Below, in pieces: positions 1 through 11,200 of a stretch of DNA of 64,000 bases. The stretch's first letter is position 1, and each line of letters begins with the position of its first letter. The notes below the pieces were generated by a model, which worked only from the letters and a program-made list of their open reading frames with translations, searched no databases and had not been told where the DNA came from. Position numbers and translations under genes: made by a program. This DNA comes from Amborella trichopoda. Taxonomy: Eukaryota; Streptophyta; Magnoliopsida; Amborellales; Amborellaceae. The stretch spans positions 873,733 through 937,732 of the forward strand of contig NW_006498233.1 in assembly GCF_000471905.2 (NCBI RefSeq), in the 5' to 3' direction.

Positions 1-555
1 TATTCTTGTAAATTTGATGAGAAATAATTAAACTAATCATATTGAAAGCATGGAAAACATGGTTTCATTCAAAATTAACAAACTAAAATAAAAAAGAAAA
101 AGTCCGGAGTAGGACAGACTTATTTGAAGCAAAATAAATTTTTTATATTTTTAAAAAATTTATTTTAAGCCAAAAATTGGTAAACAAGCACAAAAAGCTC
201 TAGAACAGCCCTGTGGGGTCCCATAATTTTTTTGGGACCTCTGTAATAGGGCAGAACGGGTCGTGTCGCCTAAATTATTATTATTATTATTTTTTATCTT
301 GTTGATCCTGATGAAATAAGGCTACTGAAACTTGCAGAAGCAGAAAAATCAGACTTTTTGATGAAATAAAATTAAAACAACGTGAAACAAAAGAACAACA
401 GATAAAACAGACATGTATCAAGAAAAATATGTTTTTGGTATTTTTAAAAGTTTTATTTTGCTCCTAATTATTTTGAGCAGTCACAAGAAAGTCCCAAGAC
501 CCCGCCTAAAAAATTTCAAAAAATTATGAATTGGGTGACAGGGGAAACCAGAGAG
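1..555. other. AT-rich intergenic DNA, no gene seen
   Basis: No reading frame with recognisable protein similarity was found on either strand. The stretch is AT-rich, with A and T runs and a short TTA-type microsatellite near 276-290. A short GC-rich piece near 255-272 resembles the GC-rich repeats at 556-642 and 1685-1733. Confidence 0.5.
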
Positions 556-642
556 CGTGTCACCCTGGACCTGGGTGGCACGGTCCATGTCGCTTGGGTG
601 GTACGCTTTGTGTTGCTTGGGTGGCATGCCTAGTGTTGCCCA
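556..642 (-). repeat. GC-rich ~23-bp degenerate tandem repeat
   Basis: Read on the minus strand, the core CCACCCAAGCRACAYRRA recurs about three times at roughly 23-bp spacing. The block is strikingly GC-rich inside very AT-rich DNA. The same core reappears at 1685-1733, where it directly follows a copia gag fragment. Function is unknown; it may be part of a retroelement untranslated region. Confidence 0.5.
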
Positions 643-1684
643 AATTTTTTTTTTTTTTATATGTTTCTCTTGTATATCTTGATAAAATAAGCTTACTTTA
701 AACTTGGCAAAACATCAAATAAAAATGTTTTTGATGAAAATAAATTAAAAATAAAGCTACAGCAGATCTAACAGAAAACTATTTTTTTGTATTTTTAAAT
801 ATTTTATTTTGACCTGAAAATTTGGAAACAGTCAGAAAATGATACCTAGAATATGCCTGAAAAGTTTTAAAAGATTATGAGATTTTCGAAATTTTGATGC
901 TCGGATCACACTGGATGATGCCCTGAGGTGGGCGCCAAACTGTTTATAGTGCAGAATCCAGCGATCTAACGATGTAGATCTCTCAGATCTGACAATTTCA
1001 ATTGATAAAAAATAAATGAAAAAGCAATGGTAGAGAAAATGGGAACAATCGAATTCATATCTGAGATCAGATTTACCTAGAAACAAGTAGATCTGCTCTC
1101 AGATTTGTGTCGATCAGCAGGTCTCTGGTAGTAATAGGATGGTTGTGCCCTAGAAATAGTTTAGATCTAGGGTTGTTGTGCCCTAGTTCTAGGTTTACTC
1201 AGGCTTAAGATGAGGGTTAGGGTTTTCTTAGGGAAGGCTCTCTACTCTTCTAGGGTTTCTCTTCCAGCGTAAAGTTTCTAAAAGTCTCGTCCCTCTTTTA
1301 ACCCTCTCGTTTTTCATCCTTTTTATGATCACCCAAAGTGAGTCCATCTGAACGAGGGATTTGTTGGGGCAAAGTTATTCTGTAACCGAAAAATCCCTTA
1401 CTCAAACAAATCTTTAATTTGATCGACGCGGATAGCATCATGCTGCAAAACCATCCACAAGATAACCTTAAAAACACGAAAAATGATAAAAATGCATTTG
1501 GGGAAAAACGTGGCTGGGTGGCAAGCCCCATGTCACACAAATAAAAAAGGATCCAAATTGAAAATTTTCTTTTCAGGTTTATTCCTTAGCCTCTTGTGAA
1601 GCTACCAGAAAAAATTTGGGTCAAAACGGATTTTTTACTATTTTTAATGATTTGTTTGGTAAAATAGGGCATTTGCAGAATGAC
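643..1684. other. No gene recognised
   Basis: Apart from the PBS-like site at 921-940, this AT-rich stretch shows no supported feature. Short open frames here (832-1086 and 1298-1540, minus) have no recognisable motif and look accidental. Confidence 0.45.
921..940 (-). promoter_or_regulatory. PBS-like site of a Ty3/gypsy element
   Basis: The minus strand reads GTTTGGCGCCCACCTCAGGG. TTTGGCGCC followed by a G/C-rich segment is typical of the LTR/primer-binding-site junction in some plant Ty3/gypsy elements. An LTR would lie at higher coordinates, but no LTR ends could be confirmed, so this is a weak call. Confidence 0.3.
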
Positions 1685-1733
1685 TTGGGCGACACGCTCT
1701 ATGTCGCCTGGGCGGCATGCCTCGTGTCGCCCT
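1685..1733 (-). repeat. Second copy of the GC-rich ~23-bp repeat
   Basis: On the minus strand the motifs GCATGCCGCCCAGGCGACAT and GCGTGTCGCCCAAGTC are two units of the repeat seen at 556-642. The block begins exactly where the copia gag reading at 1740-1928 loses its similarity, so it marks a junction. Confidence 0.5.
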
Positions 1734-1739
1734 TACCAA

Positions 1740-1928
1740 AACTTGTTCAGATTGATATGCTAATTTTTCTGTCCTATTGTTGTCATCACTAGGTTTAGTA
1801 CGAACTTCTGTTGAAATTATATGATCTAAATTTTTATGCTCTAAGATTAAAGTCAATCTTCTTTTCCACACATTATAATTTTTCCCATTGAGTTTTTTTC
1901 TCTTCAATTCTAGCTTTTGATCTATCAA
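1740..1928 (-). pseudogene. Ty1/copia gag N-terminal fragment
   Basis: The minus-strand frame beginning at 1928 includes KKLNGKNYNVWKRRLTLILE, which fits the N-terminal gag signature of plant Ty1/copia elements: a short lead, then LxGxNYxxWKxxxxxxL. About 60 codons keep this similarity, after which the frame runs into the GC-rich repeat at 1685-1733. The rest of gag and all of pol are absent next to it. In an intact element gag forms the particle around the element RNA. The LTR and PBS at 4951-6052 lie upstream in the same orientation and could belong to the same element, interrupted by later insertions; this is an inference. Confidence 0.6.
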
Positions 1929-2948
1929 TAATAATAAAAATAGAAATCAAGTAAAATAAATCTTGATTCTAGTTTTGATCTCATTGGGCGATAGTTCGGA
2001 CTATCAAGAAAGTGAGCTCAAGAAAAATTTGCAACAACCCGTGATATGAAGTCTCATTGTGGATTAGCCTAATCAACAATTCTTCTACCTCTCTCAGTAG
2101 ATGATTCCCAAAATGCAAGCAAGCAGCACTAAAAATGTTTTTAGAAGAAAATTTCTTGCTCCAGACTTGTAGAAAGAAAAAATACAGAATAATAATAATA
2201 GATGACTCCAATATGGATAATAAACAGCAGTAAATGAAAAAAATCGTATATATGTGAACATCAGAGGAGAAAACTGTGTATTATCTCAAAAAAGGTAAAT
2301 AGGAATTCAAAGACTTATGATTTTCGTTTAAAGGTTTAGGACATCAATAAATAATACATTACAACAACCACTATAAGAAGGTAAAAAAAAAAAAAAACTC
2401 ATACCCGTTAAGAGAGAAAAAAAAAACAATCAATTTTGTAACCAATGATCATGATAAGGAATCCGGGAAAAAAAAAACAGCCTAACTGTTGGAGAAAAAA
2501 AATATATGTTGAAGAGCCAAAAAAAAAAATATATGTTGAAGAGCGAAAGAAGAAAAGGAAATAAAAGAAACTTACCTTTCTCCCTTCTCATCCTGCTCGC
2601 TATTTTCTCTCCCTAGATTCGTTACCAAAAAGAATTTGTATCGAAGAAATTTTTGTGAGAGAATTGAACATTAAAGAAGGGAACTCTCGAAGCGTTATGA
2701 GAGAGAGAGAGGGAGGATGGGGTTTTATTTGTGAGTTCAATACATTGGGTTAAAAGAACCCCTTTAGAGCATAAGGACGAACATGCACCTAGAATAAAAT
2801 CAAAGTAATAGAAACAAATGGGCATAACACAATTTGTCGAGAATACCATAAGGAAAATAAAATTTGAGGAAAAAAAAGAAGAAAAAAGCCCTATGAATTT
2901 TATTTCTTAAAGGGCAAAAAAAAATTATTTCTCTCGTCTCTGAGTTCA
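1929..2948. other. No gene recognised; A-rich DNA
   Basis: This stretch is AT-rich with several poly-A runs (around 2383-2397 and 2470-2530) and a short GA microsatellite near 2700-2712. Open frames on the minus strand (1981-2211 and 2622-2849) show no recognisable domain. Confidence 0.45.
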
Positions 2949-3235
2949 TGTTGGGTGTGTGTGGTCATTAAAAGCTTTATGAGTGTTTGTAAATGAATTT
3001 ATATAGTGGAATATGAACTCAATGGGAGCGTGGTCCCGAGTGGANCATACTAAGCAAACTGTGTTTGCTGATACCGGACTGAACTTTACAAGCTTGGCCA
3101 GTCTGGTTGGAAAAAACCCATGTTACTTGGGTATAAAAAATAAACCGATAAGGGTTATGATAGATCATCCTTTGATGAAGTTGGAGTATGCCCGAAAGAG
3201 TGAGCCAAGGAACTATAACCCTTGTGTGTGATGGT
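2949..3235 (+). mobile_element. Copia LTR fragment (5' end of LTR)
   Basis: Starting at TGTTGGG (2949), this plus-strand segment aligns by eye with the reverse complement of 9405-9693, the first part of the 3' LTR of the copia element at 7651-15020. Shared blocks include ACTCARTGGGAG, a motif near GCAAACTGTGTTTGCT and GGGCATAAAAAATTAAACC-like sequence. Similarity begins at TGTTGGG and not before, which supports that point as an LTR terminus. The fragment stops at about 3235, where LINE sequence begins. Position 3045 is an ambiguous base (n). Confidence 0.65.
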
Positions 3236-4865
3236 CAAATACATTAAGAGTGAGGATCAAAGGGTCTTAGTAAAGGATGATGAGGTCAACAAAAGGTGGA
3301 GAGTCTATTTTCAAAAATTATTAAACGACAAACAAAGTAGAAACATAGTGGTAGAAGGAACCGTTGGTACAAGTGACGACGGAGGTCATAGATACATTCA
3401 TAGGAATAGGATGTCAGAAGTGAAATAAGCTTTGAAAATGATGAAGATAGGAAACGTTTTAGGACCAGATGGTATCCCGATAAAGGTTTGGAAGTGCATG
3501 GGGGAAATTGGCATTGACTGCCTGATACAACAGTTTAACAAGGTGTTGAGAACAATAGAAATATCAGACAAATGGAGAAAAAGTATTGTGGTACCTATTT
3601 ACAATGAGACATACAGAATTGTGCAAACTGTTGAGGGATCAAGCTTATGAGCCATACTATGACGCTCTAGGAAATAGTCATTGAGCAACGACTAAGGCAT
3701 GAAAGGAGGGTATATAAAAATCAATTTGATTTTATGCTAAGAAGGTCAACAACTGAGGTCATTTTCCTACTTAGGCAACTAATTGAGATGTTTAGGGCAA
3801 AAGAAAAAAACCTCCACATGGTATTTATTGATCTAGAGAAAGCTTATGATAGAGTACCTCGAGATTTGATTTAACGGGTGTTGGAAAGGAAATGTATCTC
3901 TAGACACTATATAGACTTGGTGAGAGATATACACGATGAGTGGTTACTAATGTACGAATAACTAGTAGAGAGACAAGTGAGTTTTCAATAGCAATAGGAA
4001 GGGTCAACATCGAGTCCTTACCTCTTTGTCTTAGATATGGACGGCTTAACTATACACCTACAGGATGAAGTATCGTGTTGCACGTCGTTTGCAAATGACA
4101 TAGTTTTGATTGATGAGACCCAAAATGGTATCAACGCAAAGTTAGAACTTTGGAGGGATGCTCTAGAATCCAAAAGGTTTTAAAATTAGTTGGACTAAAA
4201 CATATTATATGGAGTGTAAATTTAGTAATAATATGAGTAGAGATGAGGAAGTAGTTAAGTTTGATGACCAGGAGGTACAAAAAAGACTGTAATTTTGATA
4301 TCTTGGGTCGATAATCCAAGAAAATGGAGAGACCGAGGAAGATGTCGTACACAAAATTATAGTTGGGTGGGCGAAGTGGAGATTTGCAACTGGAATTTTA
4401 TGTGATGGTCGCATACCAATGAGGCTGAAGGGCAAATTCTATAGGACATTGATGAGACCAGCTTTGCTCTATGGGGTGGAATGTTAGGCAGACAAAAAGC
4501 AATATACCCATAGAATAAGTGTAGCAGAGATGAGGATGTTGAGATGGATTCGCAATGAATCTATTCGAGAGAATTTATGTGTGGCACCAATACGCGATAA
4601 AATGAGAGAGTAAACTTAGGTAGGCTAGTCATGTGTGGTGCTGACCAAATACAACATATATTAGGAGATGCGAATTAGTTCAAGTGGAAAGACTGAAAAA
4701 CGCAAGGGGTAGGCCCAAAAGTATGTAGTTGGAAGTATTTTGAAAAGATATGGGAACTTAGGGCCTCACTTAAGATATGACATTTAATATAATAGAATGG
4801 AGAACCCGGATTCATGTAGCCGACCCCAATTAATTGGAAAAGGGCTAAAATGATGATGATGAAAA
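3236..4865 (+). pseudogene. 5'-truncated RTE-type LINE, reverse transcriptase remnant
   Basis: Broken plus-strand frames carry the RT of a plant RTE-like non-LTR retrotransposon. Visible in order are KRWRVYFQKLLND (about 3291), GNVLGPDGIPIKVWKC (about 3451), WRKSIVVPIY (about 3573), FIDLEKAYDRVP (about 3827; catalytic Asp of motif A) and [10 protein letters not shown] (4088), where the usual FADD is FAND. C-terminal pieces ALLYGVEC and WRTRIHVADPN follow. The element ends in a short TGATGATGATGA tail near 4851-4862. The endonuclease is absent, so the copy is 5'-truncated, as is common for LINEs. A 7-bp direct repeat GGTCAAA at 3233-3239 and 4866-4872 may be the target-site duplication. Stops and frameshifts are frequent, so the copy is dead. 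Confidence 0.85.
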
Positions 4866-4950
4866 GGTCAAAAAATATATGTAAGTTGTATCGTCAGCAT
4901 TTGAGGTAGAAAAAAAGTGGCGAGATATGTTGAAGGAAGCAACAAACCTT

Positions 4951-4962
4951 GCTCTGATACCA
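4951..4962 (-). promoter_or_regulatory. Primer-binding site, tRNA-iMet type
   Basis: The minus strand reads TGGTATCAGAGC, the standard plant Ty1/copia primer-binding site complementary to initiator tRNA-Met. It lies one base from the end of the LTR at 4964-6052. About 85 bp of leader follow before the LINE end, and no gag is adjacent. Confidence 0.85.
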
Positions 4963-5199
4963 TTGTTAGTCCCAATAAAAAATATAAATAAATAAATAAA
5001 CAAAATTGATAAAACAACTTACTCAAATCTGTCTTTAAATCATATGAGCGACTTAAGGTTCCAAACCAAATCTTGTAGACCAAGTCATCCAGCGATATGC
5101 AGCCTTGAGAGTTCCCTTTGGTGAATCTTATTCACCTTGCATCTCTTTTTTATCTTTCTCTATCCTTTTTCTTTCTAACATTTCTTGAGGGGTTAACCT

Positions 5200-5210
5200 C
5201 CTTTTATAGA
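5200..5210 (-). promoter_or_regulatory. TATA box of the copia LTR
   Basis: The minus strand reads TCTATAAAAGG, a strong plant TATA box, about 845 nt from the LTR start and 240 nt before its end. The position is compatible with a U3/R promoter. Confidence 0.6.
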
Positions 5211-5452
5211 GAACACATTTGGTTTGCAACTCTATCATTCATGATCTATGATTGTTGAGATCCAAGTATAACTTCTGCCTTAATTCCCTTAAGTGCAGCT
5301 AAGTAGGATTAACAAGTTGTCACCAAATTGTTAATCCTGTATAATGAGCTGAGCTAACCTTGTCATTAGTCCACTAATGAGACATATAATAGGATAAAAG
5401 ATATTTAAAAATTAAATAAGTTTTGTATATCTATTGTATAAAGCAACAAAAA

Positions 5453-5736
5453 AGGGTAGTGATTTCATGCAACGGTTGTATCATAGTATAATGCAACGAT
5501 ACTTCTATAAACTCATGTTTGTGGTATTTGTATGACCCAAAATATCGCATGAAATCATTGCCCTATAGATGGTTTTTGAAAAGGGCAGCGATCTCATGCA
5601 AATACCATAAACATGAGTTTCTAGAAGTGCGTGCGAAATTTTGGATCATACAAATACCACAAACATGAGTTTTTAGAAGTGTCGTTGCATTGTACTATGA
5701 TACAACCGTTGCATGAGATCACTACCCTTTTCGAGT
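5453..5736. repeat. Foldback (MITE-like) element with ~105-bp inverted repeats
   Basis: The left arm begins AAGGGTAGTGATTTCATGCA (5455) and the right arm ends GAGATCACTACCCTT (5733). The arms are near-perfect reverse complements for about 105 bp, sharing blocks such as CATACAAATACCACAAACAT and ATGATACAACCGTTGCATGA. A further partial arm lies in the spacer (about 5570-5640) and another at 5745-5825, suggesting nested or repeated events. No coding sequence lies inside. Target duplications could not be settled by eye. Confidence 0.7.
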
Positions 5737-6052
5737 AGTGATATACAAAATTTATCTGATGATACATGGTTTTTGAAGGTTGTGCATCATGTTATTATAC
5801 AACCGTTGTATGAAATCATTACCCTATAGAAAAACAATTCTTATAATAAATCTAAACACCCCACTGGGTTTTCTTTCTAGTGACACTAGGTTTTTCCTCT
5901 CCTATTAAAGCTCAAAAATAGACCCTAGTATGTGGCATTTCCTCCTCATGTTAACTACATAGGGATTTCACATATACTACAATATGGTTTTTGTACCATT
6001 ATTGAAAAATAAATTCCTAAGAGAAAATAATATGATAGGCCACACTTCCAAC

Positions 6053-7650
6053 ATCCATTGAGCCTCAAAGAAAATTGTTTAGGTTTTCGGGATCTTGGAA
6101 ACAAAGATAACTATGTCCTCCATAATGGTTGACAGATACGACACTAGCATATTATACCATGCTTTTAGCCCAAAGTCCCTAAGGCTAGCCCAACCCTTGT
6201 AGTTGCGCCCACCCTGTTGTTGGGGCTTGGTCTCACCACCTCTATCTGCCTGGGTTAGCCTCTGAAGAAGCATCACAACTATCTCCTCCCCCATCTCCCT
6301 CTAAGTCTGCTTGTATTATTGTATATCTTCCATCTTTTGCTCAAAATGTGTTTTTTCTTCTGCTTGTTCACCTCCTCCCTTGTAGTTCACATGTTTTAGC
6401 CAATAACTTCTTGAACTTCCTTTTTAGGAAGTAATGGCTCCTCCACATTCGTAATCATTGACTCCAACTGCCAAAAATATACAATCTAGATTGATTGAGT
6501 CATAGTCGTCAACTTGCCTCCTTAATTGCTGGTTTGGGAGCTTCAAATTGTAATTAACGTAGACCGGCCACTCAAGCCCAATAGAAATCAATGTATTTCT
6601 CTTTGAGGCACGCTTGCACTAGAATGCAGTACAGTTTTCTCATACTTTGTAGAAAAACAAGTTTTGACTTAGTACCTCAAAAGCTATGCTCTTTAAGTAG
6701 ATTGCCAAAATGCCATACAGCTCCCACCCATTCAGCAAAAAAATGATAAAATGAAAAAGGTCACAACTAGTATTAAAACTAAAAGAATGAGAAATGAGAC
6801 ATATGAAAGACTTGAGAGCTAGCATGGATCAATTTTAGAACGAGACTAGGTTGGATTGAAACATAGATTTCCAGTCTCCCTGCAAAGAAAGCTAAGAGGA
6901 AGAAAATGGTTTAGTGGTTTAAAATTAATAGCACTAAGTTAAGAAAATTTGTTCACAAAAATTTGTTTGATATCTCCAACAAAGCTACATTCCGGATCCT
7001 TCTACTTCTTTGAAATCTCTTTATGTAGTATTTGACCTCCTTCATGACCTAGGGGCCAATTACCACAAATAGTGGCATCCCGAGTTAGAGTAAAACTAGT
7101 ATATATATATATATATATATGCATCATCATCAATGAATAATAAAATCTAAAATTATAATCAAACATTTAAATTTTTAAACCTTCTAATACCTGAAAATCA
7201 TCATTTACCGGCAGAGGGAGTTGGTAGATCCAACTATTGATTCCATATGTCCTTAATAATCTTCACCAGCAATGCTAAAAACAAAAAATTGCATATTCTC
7301 TCAATTGCTTTATTGAGGAACCTCATGGAAAACATCTTAGCTGTCTCTGCTATCTTATGAACCTCATGGAAAACTTCTTATCAGTCTCTGCTATCTTCCA
7401 CACCACCATTGTAGAAATTGTATGTGTGGTTTCTTCTTTGCACCTATCTTAGAACCTCTTGCAAGTGACTGTCTTCAACTACCCACATAACCTCCATCCT
7501 TGAGGAAGGGCAGGTATCCTCTTGATCCTAGACTGCAACCTCAATAGTAGAAGCCAGAGACAGGAAATAAGTCACAAAATGTGATGTCAGGTGCAGCTAG
7601 ATCCCTCCCTTCTATGTATTATCTCATCAAATGAAAGACATTAGCATGAT
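6053..7650. other. No gene firmly recognised
   Basis: Minus-strand frames at 6079-6294 and nearby have a protein-like composition (a Gln/Gly-rich stretch, then Trp-containing hydrophobic sequence) but match no family I can name. They could be remains of a DNA transposon or a lost gene. No promoter, splice structure or conserved domain is visible. An AT dinucleotide run lies at 7100-7120. Confidence 0.35.
7100..7120. repeat. (AT)n microsatellite
   Basis: About ten uninterrupted TA dinucleotides. Confidence 0.9.
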
Positions 7651-9693
7651 TGTTAAAAGAATGACCTATGTGATCTTTTGTCGGGGAAATACTAATTTTT
7701 TTTTTTTTTTAATGATCACCCCTTATAATTTTGGCAACAAGATCACTCACAAAACAATAGAAATTCTAAAAATAAATAACACATCAATAAAATAAATCTC
7801 AACCACTTGATGCCATTCATACAACCTAATATTGTGCTTGAGAATATAAAATAAAAGATATCAGAGATTACCTCAACCGGGCTTTTTATACCCCACACTG
7901 AGTCACCACATCCAATGGCGTGGGATCTGTGGTCTAGCTTCAATCTCGAACCGGGATAAGTTGATTTCGGCCAAATTAGGTAACCACCCCTTAAAATCTC
8001 TATTAAACCTCAACCCCCAAAATTAACTTAGGCCCCTTCTAATTTTCCAGCCCTTAAAATTAACCTAGGTCTAGAGAGGAGAGAGAGTACTACTTAGGAT
8101 TTTGGAAAGAGAAAATTAAAGAGAAATATAGAGGAGAGAGAGTGGGGCGTGCTTCTTCTAAGAAAGTGAGAGGTGAGAGAGAGAAAAGAGAGACAGAGAG
8201 AGGTTGTATGTGTAGAGATTGGGGGAGAACACCCCTATTTATAGTGGATATTTAAGTTTAAGGTTTCTTAAAGTTTTCTCATAGTTTGCCTCTTTCATGA
8301 GATTGAATCTAGACTATTGATCAAAGTGACTTGTGGGGTGAGAGATCTGAGCCATCCATTCCATAGATGGGCCATCAACATTATGGAAGGTGCTTAGACC
8401 ATTATCCTCCTTTTCTTAAACAATTTTCCCATCAATATATTTGAATAAAATAAAATATCATGCATTCCATAAAATTACATGATCCATCTCACATATTTCA
8501 TAAAGTGACGTCAAATATTATCAAGTAAATAAATACTACCAAATATAAATAAGATAACGTCAATATTTACTATCCATTCAAATTGACCATATCCCTTTAA
8601 AGCAAACTTGCTATAAAAAAAAATTTGCCATGGTCAATATTTCCTTTCCAAGATTTGACCACAAGTTACAAATCAAAGTTACCATAACTCAAAGTCTTGA
8701 ACACAAAGCAATTAAAGAGAATCCAAAAGGGTGGGGCATGCCACCCCTTTGTGGCACACGTGGGCCCCCACCACATGCCATATGGTGGGCACATATGCAC
8801 TTTGGGGCCCCATGAAATTTTATAAAAGGTTTTAAAATTAAATAAAACGAATTAATATATATTTGAATTTTTTACAACTTTGTAAAATCAATAACTGTAT
8901 TTTTATAAGACCAAAAATTATAATTAAAATATTGAGAGATTCATAAAAATTCAAATAATAAAACTAAAATCATTTCAGTAATAAAATGAACACAATTAAA
9001 TTAATATGATGAAAAAATGATCAATACGGTTTTAGGAATTCAATCTGTAATAATGGGGTACTCCACCTTCAACTGTCGACTACAGACCACACTATCTTTA
9101 TCAAATCGACCCAGTGTTTCCCATGACCCACAGTCCAAGAAGGGGCTCATTAGCGGGTCACCAAAGTTAGGTCGATGAATCAAGGGGTTACAATCCCAAT
9201 ATGTGGATTACAGGTCCTCCCATAGAGACGAGTCAAGGTCACAATGACCTGATGCGACTACAACTCTATGGTACATAGGGGTGTCTCTCGCACATGCATA
9301 CTCTTCATCCAAAGGTGGATATCTGGCTTTCCCAAATGATCTATCGATATGTATGCCATGTGATGGAACATGTATGTGGTTTTGACCCCCGTCTCAATAG
9401 GCCTACCATCACATACAAGGGTCACACAATCCCTAAGCTCACTCATCTAGGCATAAGCTCCGATCTCATTAAGGGCTGACCCAAAACCCTCATCGGTTTA
9501 ATTTTTTATGCCCAGGTACCTTGGGTTTTCCAACTGACTGGCCTAGATCGATAAGCACAGTTCGACATAAGCAAACATCATTTGCTTAATATGGTCATCG
9601 ATGGATCACACTCCCACTGAGTTTATGTTTCACTATAATAAAAGTGTTTCAATACACACTCATAAGGCCTTTAAAGGCCATATAAACCCAACA
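7651..9693 (-). mobile_element. Copia 3' LTR, complete (2043 bp)
   Basis: The minus strand begins TGTTGGGTTTATATGG at 9693, directly after a polypurine tract, and ends TCTTTTAACA at 7651. The part 7651-8929 aligns almost without gaps with 13735-15020. The part 8930-9693 has no match in the 5' LTR but matches the LTR fragment at 2949-3235. An AT-rich stretch at 8830-9040 and GA-rich pieces at 8080-8220 hold no gene. Confidence 0.8.
8235..8243 (-). promoter_or_regulatory. TATA box in the 3' LTR
   Basis: The minus strand reads TATAAATAG within CACTATAAATAGGGGTG. The identical element is at 14338-14346 in the 5' LTR. Confidence 0.65.
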
Positions 9694-9703
9694 TCTCCCA
9701 TTT
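9694..9703 (-). promoter_or_regulatory. Polypurine tract
   Basis: The minus strand reads AAATGGGAGA immediately before TGTTGGG. This matches the usual plant copia arrangement (GTGGGAGA then TGTTGG) and fixes the start of the 3' LTR at 9693. Confidence 0.75.
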
Positions 9704-9717
9704 GGCCTTTGAAGGTC

Positions 9718-10509
9718 TTACATTCTCTCTTCCTCACTTTCTCTCATCTCCATCTCTCTCACATGTCTTAGAAAACCATTAGGTACAACCCCTTTTGTCA
9801 AAGGGTCTGCAATCACCAAATTTGTAGATATGTAGTTCATCTCGATCTCTTTCATTCTCACCTCATTTCTCAGGTGATAAAAATAAGGCTTAATTTGCTT
9901 GGAGTTCTTGTAAAACCGAGGCTCCTTAGAGACACAAATTGCCGTAGTGTTGTCGCAGAAAATTCGCACTACCTCACAACATACAGGATGAAAATTAAGT
10001 TCATGAAGAAACTTCTTAATCAATATGGCCTCATTGGCTGCTAGACAGCATGCCACATACTCGGATTCCATGGTGGACAAGGCCACAATATCTTGTTTCT
10101 TTGACTTCCAAGAAACTGAATCCCCTCCAAGCATAAACACATACCCAGATGTAGACTTCGCATCATCCGGATCCGCGAGATAACTTGCATATGAATATCC
10201 CTCTATTGCAATTTCAGTTCCCCCCTTATATATGAGCGCATAGTTCATGGTCCCCTTTAAATATCTAAGAATTTTTTTTACAGCTTTCCAATGCTCATCT
10301 CCTAGATTACTTTGGAAACGGCTCACCAGACTCATGACGAAGGACAAGTCAGGCCTTGTTCTCGTCTTGGCATACATAAGGGACCCAACTGCGCTCCTGT
10401 ATGGCAATCTCTTGATGACTCTTATATCCATGTCTTCGGTAGGACACATCTTATTACTAAACTTCATCTTTTTGTCAATTGGGGTAGACATGGGCTTACA
10501 CATACTCAT
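9718..10509 (-). pseudogene. Copia RNase H domain and RT C-terminus
   Basis: A 263-codon open frame on the minus strand covers the C-terminal end of copia pol. It opens with the RT thumb region (YRSAVGSLMYAKTRTRPDLS), then RNase H with STSGYVFMLGGDSVSWKSKK, ALSTMESEYVA and IFCDNTTAI. RNase H degrades RNA in RNA-DNA hybrids during reverse transcription. The Glu of TMESEY and the Asp of FCDN are present, but the first motif reads GYSYASYLAD where GYSDADWAGD-like sequence is usual, so one catalytic Asp appears lost. It ends MRESEEERM, 14 bp before the polypurine tract. The upstream RT is in another frame. Confidence 0.9.
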
Positions 10510-11200
10510 ATCAAACTTTTTCAGAATCCTCTTACAGTAAGTTGCTTAAGAAAGTTGGATAGTCTTCTCTCCCTTGTTTCTTATTCTCTTGATGCCCAAC
10601 ACATATGAAGCTTCTTCAAGATCCTTCATATCGAAGTGTTGTGCAAGGAAATTTTTCTTCTCTACTACTAAGGCAATTGAGCCACTAACAATTAGCATAT
10701 CATCCACATATAACCACATCACTCCCACTGACCTTTTGATATATGCAATAATCATTATTATTCGTGAAGAACCTTGCAAGCACAAGGGTCTCCTGGAATT
10801 TTATATACCACTGTCGTGATGCTTGTTTCAGGCCATAAAGGGATTTATTTAATTTGCATACTAGGTTCTCTTTCCCTTTCTCCTCAAATCCATCAGGTTG
10901 GGTCATGTAAATTTCTTCTTTTAAACCCATTTAGAAAGGTTGTTTTAACATCCATTTGATGAACCTCAAAGTCAAAATGGGCTGTTATAGCTATATGAAT
11001 TCAGATGGATGGAAATTTGGCAACAGGGGAAAAAGTTTCCTCATAATCTATCCCTTCTTTCTGGGTGAAACCCTTTCAACCAACCTAGCTTTATATTTTT
11101 CTATTTTCCCTTCAAAGTTCAACTTTTTCTTGAAAATCCGCTTACAACCAATGGCCTTACGTTTTTGAGACAGAGGTACTAATTTCTAGACATGGCTTTT
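10510..11200 (-). pseudogene. Copia reverse transcriptase
   Basis: The minus-strand RT is split over several frames. KYKARLV, near the N-terminus of the domain, is followed by EEIYMTQPDGFEEKGKENLV and KLNKSLYGLKQASRQWYIKF (about 10915-10780). The catalytic motif is intact as LYVDDMLIVSG in the frame at 10785-10546, followed by HFDMKDLEEASYVLGIKR. RT copies element RNA into cDNA. At least one frameshift separates the two parts, and in-frame stops occur upstream, so no full enzyme could be made. The family assignment to copia is secure from gene order and motif style. Confidence 0.9.

Larger units (their letters stand above)
4964..6052 (-). mobile_element. Ty1/copia 5' LTR (minus strand)
   Basis: On the minus strand the LTR starts TGTTGGAAGTGTGGCC at 6052 and ends ACTAACA at 4964, just before the PBS, giving inverted termini TGTT...AACA and a length of 1089 bp. 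It carries a TATA box at 5200-5210 and a foldback insertion at 5453-5736, which explains part of its length. Its partner LTR and coding region were not found in the window; the gag scrap at 1740-1928 is a possible relic. Confidence 0.8.

Noticed and set aside
6079..6294. Possible DNA-transposon protein on the minus strand
   Set aside because: Composition is protein-like, but no transposase motif could be named; it was kept only as unassigned sequence.
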